Source of the DNA: Deltaproteobacteria bacterium
Lineage (GTDB): Bacteria; Desulfobacterota; Desulfovibrionia; Desulfovibrionales; Desulfovibrionaceae
Length of the DNA stretch: 6,177 nucleotides
NCBI GenBank assembly: GCA_031253875.1
Contig: JAIRVN010000034.1
Coordinates: forward strand, 1-6,177
Direction: 5' to 3'
Under the pieces are notes generated by a model, which did no database searches, had not been told where the DNA came from, and worked only from the letters and a program-made list of their open reading frames with translations. Below, in pieces: positions 1-5,893 of this stretch. The position numbers and the translations under genes were made by a program. Every line of letters begins with the position of its first letter. Positions within the stretch are counted from its first letter, which is position 1.

Positions 1-719
1 ATCTTCCCCCAGGACGTCTGACCATCGGCGGATTCTTCGAGTACGGCAACGGTTCCTACAATACCTACAATGGGTTCTCCAACGCGCCGTCCGTCAGCGG
101 CAACGGCAACATGTACCACATGGGCGGCGGCATCCTGGGCCGCATGGATTTTCTGGATGCCGGGCCGGGCAATGTCTATGCCGAAGCCAGTTTGAGAGCG
201 GGCGGCCTGCGCAACTGGTACGGCAGCGACGATCTGCGCGATGCCACGGGCCGCAGGGCGGACTACAAGTCCTTTTCCGCCTATTACGGAGCGCATGCGG
301 GCCTGGGGTATATCTGGAACATTACGGAACAGGCTTCGCTTGATCTGTACGGCAAGTATTTCTGGACGCGACAGGAAGGGGACAGCGTGCGCCTGTCCAC
401 CGGCGATCCGGTGGACTTCAAGGCTGTGGACAGCCACCGTCTGCGCCTGGGCGGACGCTTTGCCTATGCGATCAACGAACACGTCAGCCCTTACATCGGC
501 GCTGCCTATGAGCGGGAGTTCGACGGCAAGGCCAGGGCCACGACCTACGGCTATGACCTGCAAAGCCCCAGCATGAAGGGGGATACGGGCATAGGCGAAC
601 TTGGCCTGATCCTCAAGCCTTCCAGAGAGCTGCCCCTGTCTTTTGACCTGGGCGTGCAGGGCTATGTGGGCAAACGCGAGGGCGTGACGGGATCATTGCA
701 GATTCGCTTTGAATTTTAA
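1..719 (+). CDS. Autotransporter outer-membrane beta-barrel domain, C-terminal part (5' partial)
   Basis: The frame is open from base 3 to the TAA at 717-719, giving 238 residues with the start off the left edge. The ATG at 111 is internal, because the same frame continues upstream with barrel-like sequence (LTIGGFFEYGNGSYNTYNGF). Alternating aromatic and polar strands, many Gly and Tyr residues, motifs such as GLGYIWN, LRLGGRFAYA and YIGAAYEREFDGKA, and a last strand ending in Phe (SLQIRFEF) fit a type V autotransporter translocator. Family knowledge: such a domain inserts into the outer membrane through the Bam complex and exports or anchors an N-terminal passenger. The wording resembles barrels I associate with Desulfovibrio and Bilophila autotransporters (from memory). 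The passenger is not in the window, so its function cannot be stated. No convincing terminator follows the stop. Confidence 0.88.
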   Translation, partial: LPPGRLTIGGFFEYGNGSYNTYNGFSNAPSVSGNGNMYHMGGGILGRMDFLDAGPGNVYAEASLRAGGLRNWYGSDDLRDATGRRADYKSFSAYYGAHAGLGYIWNITEQASLDLYGKYFWTRQEGDSVRLSTGDPVDFKAVDSHRLRLGGRFAYAINEHVSPYIGAAYEREFDGKARATTYGYDLQSPSMKGDTGIGELGLILKPSRELPLSFDLGVQGYVGKREGVTGSLQIRFEF

Positions 720-862
720 CCAACCTGCAATGCCTGATACAGTCTATTTTAGTTTTCTACCTCAAGTTCTGAGTATTGTTCCCACCAGTAAAAGTACATG
801 GTAGGAAGGATGTAAAACAGGACGTTTTCCCTTCTTTAATTCGTCCGCGCCGCGCTCATGTT

Positions 863-884
863 TGACGCCAGGAGCATGGCGCCA
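863..884. repeat. Short imperfect inverted repeat, possible operator
   Basis: TGACGCC (863-869) can pair with GGCGCCA (878-884) with one mismatch across an 8-base loop. The right arm lies inside a perfect 10-base palindrome, ATGGCGCCAT (876-885). No T-run follows on either strand, so it is a poor terminator. It sits about 20 bases upstream of the candidate -35 element, where a regulator site could lie. That role is inference only; a palindrome this short can arise by chance in GC-rich DNA. Confidence 0.3.
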
Positions 885-904
885 TATGGAGTCATAGATA
901 TTTC

Positions 905-944
905 TTGTCAAAGCCATTGACATTGCATACTATCATTATATGAA
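905..944 (+). promoter_or_regulatory. Candidate sigma70-type promoter for the small gene
   Basis: Two overlapping hexamer pairs are visible. TTGTCA (905-910) is 17 bases from TACTAT (928-933). A perfect TTGACA (917-922) is 16 bases from TATGAA (939-944). Each pair has consensus-like spacing but an imperfect -10. The location fits: the most AT-rich part of the window, 40-80 bases before the start codon at 987. Which pair is used, if either, cannot be decided from sequence. Confidence 0.42.
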
Positions 945-975
945 AATATATTTGGACGCCGCCGCATGGCTTATG

Positions 976-981
976 AGGAGG
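976..981 (+). promoter_or_regulatory. Strong Shine-Dalgarno that sets the start at 987
   Basis: AGGAGG lies 5 bases before the ATG at 987. The in-frame ATG at 966 has no such element upstream, and the Shine-Dalgarno itself would then lie inside the gene. This favours 987 as the start. Confidence 0.8.
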
Positions 982-986
982 ATGCA

Positions 987-1211
987 ATGAGTGAGGAAAA
1001 ACTCAATATATATAATTTCAGCGAATTGCGGCAGAGGGGTATAGATGCCCTTACTGAAGCCCTCGGCCCGGTGGGCATGGCCTATTTTTTCCGTCAATTT
1101 GAACCGGGGTGCGGCGACTATACGGCAGAACGCCAGGCGCTGCTGGCCGATGTGACCTTGGAAGATTTTGCGGCATATGTGAAACGCAGCAAGGAAAAGG
1201 ACGCACAATAG
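987..1211 (+). CDS. Small conserved-type hypothetical protein (74 aa)
   Basis: This 74-residue protein starts at the ATG behind AGGAGG and ends at TAG. It is charged and probably mostly helical, with no signal peptide, membrane segment or metal-binding Cys cluster (one Cys only). The core ALGPVGMAYFFRQFEPGCGD, followed by YTAER, resembles from memory a family of roughly 70-80 residue uncharacterised bacterial proteins with a pattern like LGxxGMxxFxxQFxxGxGDYTxER. I cannot name a Pfam family or a function. The C-terminus is Lys-rich (KRSKEKDAQ). It has its own promoter-like region, and larC begins 80 bases downstream, so co-transcription is possible. Some families of this size belong to toxin-antitoxin pairs, but no partner gene is visible here, so I do not assign that role. 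Confidence 0.8.
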   Translation: MSEEKLNIYNFSELRQRGIDALTEALGPVGMAYFFRQFEPGCGDYTAERQALLADVTLEDFAAYVKRSKEKDAQ

Positions 1212-1280
1212 GGGCTCGGAAAGAAGATAGTGGGTATTACACAAACCCGGATCGCCGTTTTGAACGTTCTCGCACTACCA

Positions 1281-1285
1281 AAGGA
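1281..1285 (+). promoter_or_regulatory. Ribosome binding site that sets the LarC start
   Basis: AAGGA lies 6 bases before the ATG at 1292. The in-frame ATG at 1286 directly abuts it and leaves no spacing. The frame also stays open further upstream, but that stretch overlaps the small gene and does not look like LarC. Confidence 0.7.
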
Positions 1286-1291
1286 ATGCCC

Positions 1292-2467
1292 ATGCTCGTG
1301 TATTTCGACTGCCGCGCCGGCATCAGCGGCGATATGACCCTGGCCGCCCTGGCTCACCTGGGCATTGACTTCAAGCCGCTTCAGGAAATGTTCCATGCTG
1401 CCGGCATTGCCTGCACGCTCGAATTGTTCCCCGAAGTCCGGGCCGCCGGCCCCGGCATGCGAGCCGATGTCCGGTGGGAGGACCCCCAGCCTTTGCGCCA
1501 CCCCGCCGATCTGGCGCGCATTATCCGTCTGCTTCCTCTGGAAGACGATGTGCGCGAACGCGCCCTTGCCGTCGTGGACGCGCTGGCTCAGGCCGAGGCC
1601 CATGCCCACGGCATTGCGGTGGAAGAGGTGCATTTTCACGAGGTGGGCGCCATAGACACCCTTGTGGACATTGTGGGCGCGGCTTGGGGGCTGCATCGGA
1701 TCGGCGCGACGCGGGTTATTGCCTCCCCTCTGCCCTGGTTCAGCGGCGTCGTGGAATGTGAGCACGGCACGTTGTCCTTGCCGGCTCCGGCGACCGCCTT
1801 CCTGATGAGAAACAAACCCTGCGTTCCGAGCGCCGCCACGGAAGAACTTGTCACGCCTACCGGCGCGGCGCTTGTTCATGTCCTTGCGCAAAGCCACGCC
1901 CAGTGTCCCCCGGCGGGGGCGCTGCTGGCGCTCGGCACCGGATACGGTTCGCGTCCCGCTCCGGCGGGCCTGCGCGCATGTCTTATCCGCCTTCCGTCCG
2001 AAGAAGGACTCGAACAGGTCACCCTGCTGGAAACCCATATCGATCATCTTTCCGGTGAAGATCTGGGCAGCGCCGTCACCGCGATCGGCGCTTCCGACCC
2101 CGCGCCGCTGGACATTCTCTGGCTGCCCGGCCTCACCAAAAAAAATCGTCCCGGCGGCTGCCTGCGGGTATTGTGCCGCCCGGAACACGCCGGGACTCTG
2201 ACGACAGCCCTTTTCCGACATACCCACAGCCTGGGGATACGCCGCCAGCAGATGGAACGCGTGGTGTTGCCGCGCGCCGCCGCGACCCTGCCAGGCCCGG
2301 CGGGGCCTCTGCGCGCGAAGTCCTACCTGCTTGAGGGGCAGGAATACCTTCGTCCGGAACAGGATGCGCTTGACGATGCCGCCCATGAACTCGGCCTGGG
2401 CGTGCCCGGGCTGCGGCTTGCACGATCCGGCAGCGACGGCGGCGAAAAACCCCCCTTGCAGGATTGA
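1292..2467 (+). CDS. larC: LarC-family nickel insertion protein (NPN cofactor maturation)
   Basis: This 391-residue protein is about the usual length for full LarC. Family knowledge: LarC is a cytoplasmic CTP-dependent nickel insertase that places Ni into the pyridinium bis-thiocarboxylate mononucleotide made by LarB and LarE, giving the nickel-pincer cofactor of LarA lactate racemase and its relatives. Hallmarks seen: GISGDM (10-15), AEAHAHG (101-107), VHFHEVGAIDTLVDIVG (113-129), LPAPAT (163-168), ELVTPTGAA (185-193), TGYG (216-219), LETHID (246-251), KKNRPGG (283-289) and SLGIR (313-317). It is one continuous frame, unlike Lactobacillus plantarum, where larC1 and larC2 are joined by frameshifting. 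Oddities: the His-rich stretch usual after the N-terminal third is missing (residues 60-75 carry one His), LETNIDDM is changed to LETHIDHL, and MKKNRPG to TKKNRPG. No larA, larB or larE is in the window. The family call is firm; full activity is not assured. Confidence 0.92.
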   Translation: MLVYFDCRAGISGDMTLAALAHLGIDFKPLQEMFHAAGIACTLELFPEVRAAGPGMRADVRWEDPQPLRHPADLARIIRLLPLEDDVRERALAVVDALAQAEAHAHGIAVEEVHFHEVGAIDTLVDIVGAAWGLHRIGATRVIASPLPWFSGVVECEHGTLSLPAPATAFLMRNKPCVPSAATEELVTPTGAALVHVLAQSHAQCPPAGALLALGTGYGSRPAPAGLRACLIRLPSEEGLEQVTLLETHIDHLSGEDLGSAVTAIGASDPAPLDILWLPGLTKKNRPGGCLRVLCRPEHAGTLTTALFRHTHSLGIRRQQMERVVLPRAAATLPGPAGPLRAKSYLLEGQEYLRPEQDALDDAAHELGLGVPGLRLARSGSDGGEKPPLQD

Positions 2468-2484
2468 AGAAACAACCGTATCAT
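2456..2484 (+). promoter_or_regulatory. Weak candidate promoter ahead of the TAXI gene
   Basis: TTGCAG (2456-2461, the last codons of larC) is 17 bases from TATCAT (2479-2484), which matches five of six bases of the -10 consensus. The -35 match is poor (three of six). It would give the TAXI-kinase unit its own start, but read-through from larC is equally possible. Confidence 0.28.
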
Positions 2485-2490
2485 TTGGTA

Positions 2491-2505
2491 GTGTCACGTT
2501 GACGC
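2491..2505. repeat. Small hairpin in the larC-TAXI gap
   Basis: GTGTCA (2491-2496) pairs with TGACGC (2500-2505), including one G-T pair, around the 3-base loop CGT. No T-run follows, so it is unlikely to be an intrinsic terminator. It lies just downstream of the weak promoter-like hexamers, and its role is unknown. Confidence 0.25.
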
Positions 2506-2550
2506 CAGAACGGTCCGCGACAGTTGATCAAATGATCTCAAGGAGTCTGC

Positions 2551-3576
2551 ATGACCACCCTGCGCATCCTCACATATACGGCGCTGCTTCTTGCGGCCGG
2601 CGTCCGTGTCTCTGCCGGGGGGAGCCGGATCGCGCTCGCGGCAAGCCCGGCGCCCGCGGCCGGCGTAGCGGAACAACCCGCCCACCTGCGTCTGTTTTCC
2701 GGCCCCAATGGAGGTCAATGGTTTACCGCGGGCGAACGCATGGCCGCAATCCTGACCCGCACCGTAGTACCGACAACCAGCCGCATAGGCGGAGGCGTCG
2801 CCAATATCGCCGCGGTTGACCAGCGTCGTGGCGACATCGGCTTTACGCTCGCCTGTTTTCTTGGCGCCGCTCAGTCGGGTGAACCGGAATACCAGTCCAT
2901 GATCGCTGAAAATGCCGTGCTCATGGCCAACGTATATCCGCAGGTGCTCTATTTTCTGTTGCGCAAGGAGGTCGCGCTCAAGTACGGCATTACGGATATC
3001 ACAAGCCTGCTCGCACAGCGCGCGCCCTTGCGTTTTGCCTCTCTCAAGCCGGGAACCGCGTCGGAATTCGTCCTGAATATGCTGCTCAAATACGGCTATG
3101 ACACCAGCTTTGCCAAGCTGCGCGAACAGGGCTGGCTGCTTGAATTCAATAATTATGCGGAAACGGCGGACAATTTTGTCGAAGGCAAACTTGACTGCTT
3201 CGCCTATACGGCGGGAACGGAAGTGCCGCTTATCCTGACCATGGAAAAACATGCTGAGGTTGTCGTTCTTCCCGTTGAGCAGCGGGTGCTCGACCTGCTG
3301 GCAAAAAAATTCAAAACGACCGCATATATACTACAGCCGGGACTATACAAAAGCGTACCCGCGCCCGTCGCCACGCTTGGCGATTCCAGTTGTCTGATTG
3401 TCAGAAAAGATTTTCCGGATGACTTCGTCTTTGCGATCAGCAAAGCGCTTTGGGATAATAAAGCCGACCTTGTTGACGCCGTCAAGGATTTTCAGAGTTT
3501 ATCGCCGGGGAATGCCGTGCCGCCGGGTTTTGACATCCATCCGGGAGCAAAGAGATTCTGGGACAGTGTCAAGTGA
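2551..3576 (+). CDS. TAXI-family periplasmic solute-binding protein
   Basis: This 341-residue protein has AAGGAG 5 bases before its ATG. The N-terminus (about 1-32) looks like a Sec signal: Arg at 5, then a hydrophobic run through LLLAAG, with possible cleavage after VSA (22) or near ALAA (31). An Ala/Pro-rich linker follows; there is no lipobox Cys. TAXI hallmarks are in order: LRLFSGPNGGQWF (46-58, the Gly-Gly-aromatic opening), RIGGGVANI (78-86), GDIGFT (94-99), LKPGTASEF (165-173), FVEGKLDCFAY (209-219) with GTEVP (222-226), VATLG (273-277) and HPGAKRFW (330-337). Family knowledge: TAXI proteins bind small organic solutes such as carboxylates or amino acids and normally feed a fused TRAP permease (QM). 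No permease gene lies on either side; a sensor kinase gene starts 67 bases downstream. I infer a ligand-presenting or sensing role. The ligand cannot be predicted. Confidence 0.88.
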   Translation: MTTLRILTYTALLLAAGVRVSAGGSRIALAASPAPAAGVAEQPAHLRLFSGPNGGQWFTAGERMAAILTRTVVPTTSRIGGGVANIAAVDQRRGDIGFTLACFLGAAQSGEPEYQSMIAENAVLMANVYPQVLYFLLRKEVALKYGITDITSLLAQRAPLRFASLKPGTASEFVLNMLLKYGYDTSFAKLREQGWLLEFNNYAETADNFVEGKLDCFAYTAGTEVPLILTMEKHAEVVVLPVEQRVLDLLAKKFKTTAYILQPGLYKSVPAPVATLGDSSCLIVRKDFPDDFVFAISKALWDNKADLVDAVKDFQSLSPGNAVPPGFDIHPGAKRFWDSVK

Positions 3577-3643
3577 CCGTCGGCATATGCGCAAGCGTCC
3601 TTGGGTTCCATGCTGCTCTTTGATCGTTGCAGGGAGTTAGCGC

Positions 3644-5893
3644 ATGCATACCATCCGCATCAAGCTGCTGGCGCCGTTCATTCTTGGCACGCTGGCGCTG
3701 GCGCTTGTGCTGACCGGGTATGCGTACAATGCTGCGCGGCAGGCGCTTGCAGATGCCGTGCTGCTCATCTCCCAGGCAAAATCCGCTCAGGCGTCAAGCG
3801 CCATAAACCTGATGTACAAGTCCATGTCCACGACCATGCAAAACATGGTGGCGGATCCGCATATCCTGAAGCTGTTCGCCAAGCCGCGCCCGCATGGCGC
3901 CGAGGACGCCGCCCAGCTCTGGCTGGAAGCTATCATCCACGGCAACGACTATTACCGGGACATCCTGATTGTCGATGCCGCGGGAACGTGCATCGCATCA
4001 AGCAATCCTGAACGGATCGGCAATGTCTATGCCGACAGGCCTTTTATACCGCAGGCGCTTCGCGGCGTTTTCGATTTCGACGACATTTCCGTCGGGCGCG
4101 TGACGAAAAAATTCAGCGTCACAGCCTCAGGTCCCATCGACAGCGCGGACGGCATCGTCGGCGCGCTCGTCCTGATCGGCGATTTCCCCAAAATTGTGGA
4201 TTATGAAACAAGCGCGAGCCACGATTCCCGCACCATCTTCACCGCCCTGATGAATCCGCAGGGTTCGTTTATCGCCCACAAAAATCCGAAGCTTATGGGC
4301 AGCGGGACGCTACGGTTTCCCGATCTGTACACCGAACTTGCCAGTGCCGGCGAACGGGGCAAGGAGGTGCAATACACCCTTGAAGGCGACAGCTTCATTG
4401 GCTTCGCGCAACTGGAAAACAAGAGCAGGACGCTTGTCGTCACCAGCGGGATACGGGACGAAGTTTTCGCCCCTGCCTATATGATTGGCTTTACGCTTTT
4501 CTTCATCAGCTTTCTTTTCCTGTGCGCCATTTCCTTTATTGTCTTCCGTTTTGCCAACGGCATACTGAGTGCGCTCCTGTCCCTCATCCAGTATGCCAAG
4601 CGCGTCTCGGAAGGCGATCTCGAACTGCAGCTTGAGGCGACCGCACGCAAGGATGAACTCGGCATTTTGCACAACGCGCTGCGCAGCTTGGTCGGTGTGC
4701 TGCAGACCGCCCTCCATCAAAGCCACGAAGCCAGCAGAATGAAAGGCGCATTCCTGGCGAATATGAGCCACGAAATCCGCACGCCGCTCAACGCCATTAT
4801 CGGCATGGCGCACCTGAGCCTGCGCGATGGCGATCTTTCCGCAAAACAACTCGCCTACATGGAAAAAATCCAACTGTCCGCGCGTTCCCTGCTCGGGGTG
4901 ATCAACGATGTGCTTGATATTTCCAAGGTGGAAGCGGGGATGCTGGCCATAGAACGCATACCTTTCAACATGAAGGAAACCGCGGAAAATGCTCTCGCCA
5001 TCCACCAGGACAACGCCCTGAATAAAGGCATTTCCCTGTCGCTCGAATACAGCGCCGCTGCGCCCGTCTTCCTGATCGGCGATTCTTTGCGCATAGGCCA
5101 GATCTTGAACAACCTGATCGGCAACGCCATAAAATTTACGGCGCAGGGCAGCGTGTCCGTCCGTTGCTGGAGTACGCCGGCAGAAACGCCCGGTGCGGCC
5201 ATTATGCACCTCAGCGTCACAGACACGGGCATCGGCATGTCGCAGAACGTGGTCAACATGCTCTTCCAGCCTTTCACGCAAGCGGATGCTTCCATCAGCC
5301 GCAAATTCGGCGGTACCGGCCTTGGGCTTGCCATCAGCAAACGGATCATCGAACTGATGGAGGGAAACATCTTGGCAGAGAGCGAAGAAGGACGCGGTTC
5401 GACTTTCACCTTCTTCATGAAACTGCCCCTCGCCGAGCAACAACACGCAGAGGAGGACAGCTTCTCGCTCGCCGACGCCTTTGAACATCTGGACATCAAG
5501 ACGCGGCGCATCCTTGTAGCGGAAGACAACCCCATCAATCAATTTCTGCTGCAGGAAATGCTTGCGCCTTCCGGCGCGCAGATAGTGCTGGCCAATAACG
5601 GGGAGGAAGCGCTGGAAGCCGTGAAGACCCAGTCTTTCGACCTGGTGCTTATGGATATGCAGATGCCTGTTATGAGCGGGCTTGAAGCCACCATGAAAAT
5701 CCGTGCACTGCCGACGGCGCAATTCCTGCCGATCATCGCTGTCACCGCCAATGCCATGGAGGAAGACAAAAACAAGGGGTTTGCGTGCGGTATGAATGCC
5801 TACCTGACAAAACCCATCGATCCGGCGGAGCTTCTGCACGCGCTTCGCACCTGGCTGGCGGATGGACGCACTCCCTCAACGGCGCACCAATGA
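3644..5893 (+). CDS. Membrane hybrid sensor histidine kinase (Cache-type sensor, HAMP, HisKA, HATPase, receiver)
   Basis: This 749-residue protein has AGGGAG 7 bases before its ATG. Domains: membrane segment about 8-29; periplasmic region about 30-277, with a double-Cache-like pattern (ILIVDAAGTCIASSN at 107-121, then the RPF and GALVLIGDF strands); second membrane segment about 279-302; HAMP about 303-356 with DELG (337-340); HisKA with phospho-accepting His376 in MSHEIRTPLN; ATPase domain with N-box NNLIGNAIKF (489-498), DTGIG (527-531), FQPFTQAD (541-548) and GGTGLGL (556-562); receiver with acidic Glu627/Asp628, phospho-accepting Asp671, Thr701 and Lys723. All catalytic landmarks are intact. 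The usual HAMP Pro near residue 310 appears replaced (ILSALLSL). There is no HPt, PAS or output domain, and no response regulator gene is in the window, so phosphate must leave to a partner elsewhere. The TAXI gene just upstream suggests a binding-protein-assisted sensor. Its last bases overlap the next gene. Confidence 0.95.
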   Translation: MHTIRIKLLAPFILGTLALALVLTGYAYNAARQALADAVLLISQAKSAQASSAINLMYKSMSTTMQNMVADPHILKLFAKPRPHGAEDAAQLWLEAIIHGNDYYRDILIVDAAGTCIASSNPERIGNVYADRPFIPQALRGVFDFDDISVGRVTKKFSVTASGPIDSADGIVGALVLIGDFPKIVDYETSASHDSRTIFTALMNPQGSFIAHKNPKLMGSGTLRFPDLYTELASAGERGKEVQYTLEGDSFIGFAQLENKSRTLVVTSGIRDEVFAPAYMIGFTLFFISFLFLCAISFIVFRFANGILSALLSLIQYAKRVSEGDLELQLEATARKDELGILHNALRSLVGVLQTALHQSHEASRMKGAFLANMSHEIRTPLNAIIGMAHLSLRDGDLSAKQLAYMEKIQLSARSLLGVINDVLDISKVEAGMLAIERIPFNMKETAENALAIHQDNALNKGISLSLEYSAAAPVFLIGDSLRIGQILNNLIGNAIKFTAQGSVSVRCWSTPAETPGAAIMHLSVTDTGIGMSQNVVNMLFQPFTQADASISRKFGGTGLGLAISKRIIELMEGNILAESEEGRGSTFTFFMKLPLAEQQHAEEDSFSLADAFEHLDIKTRRILVAEDNPINQFLLQEMLAPSGAQIVLANNGEEALEAVKTQSFDLVLMDMQMPVMSGLEATMKIRALPTAQFLPIIAVTANAMEEDKNKGFACGMNAYLTKPIDPAELLHALRTWLADGRTPSTAHQ

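Larger units (their letters stand above)
720..986. other. AT-rich intergenic region upstream of the small gene
   Basis: These 267 bases contain no credible coding frame. They are visibly richer in A and T than the flanking genes, most of all at about 895-955. The first half (720-840) shows only weak pairing, such as AAAAC/GTTTT around 815-830, and no GC-rich stem followed by a T-run, so the end of the autotransporter transcript is not located. The second half holds a short inverted repeat (863-884) and promoter-like hexamers (905-944) before the ribosome binding site of the small gene at 987. Confidence 0.7.

Noticed and set aside
720..840. Terminator after the autotransporter gene
   Set aside because: Only weak AT stems are visible and there is no GC-rich hairpin followed by a T-run, so a terminator cannot be supported.
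876..893. Sigma54-like TGGC element around ATGGCGCCATATGG
   Set aside because: The spacing and the TTGC half of the -24/-12 consensus are missing; the bases are better described as a palindrome.
1109..1291. Upstream extension of the LarC frame to the ATG at 1109
   Set aside because: The extra 61 residues overlap the small gene out of frame and show no LarC similarity. LarC homology begins right at MLVYFDCRAGISGDM, and the ATG at 1292 has a proper ribosome binding site.
1202..1291. Possible larC frameshift site, as in Lactobacillus plantarum, or a hidden upstream larC1
   Set aside because: All LarC motifs from N- to C-terminal half lie in one frame from 1292 to 2467, so no frameshift is needed.
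1118..2497. Long minus-strand open frame (459 codons) opposite larC
   Set aside because: It is antisense to the unmistakable LarC, of low-complexity composition and without motifs; a codon-bias shadow.
2499..2508. TTGACGCCAG at 2499-2508 also occurs at 862-871, in the other intergenic region
   Set aside because: Ten-base exact matches are expected by chance many times in a 6 kb window, and the flanks do not match. Not evidence of a shared operator.
2524..2537. TTGATCAA palindrome and GATC repeats just before the TAXI ribosome binding site
   Set aside because: The possible stem is only 4 base pairs and palindromes this short are common. No support for a riboswitch or operator.
2494..3252. 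Minus-strand open frame (252 codons) opposite the TAXI gene
   Set aside because: It overlaps the well-supported TAXI protein, has no recognisable motif, and is explained by third-position GC bias.
4310..5839. Long minus-strand open frame (509 codons) opposite the kinase
   Set aside because: It lies wholly opposite a gene with all kinase motifs intact. Its translation is rich in Arg, His, Gln and Gly with no recognisable domain, as expected for the shadow of a GC-rich gene.
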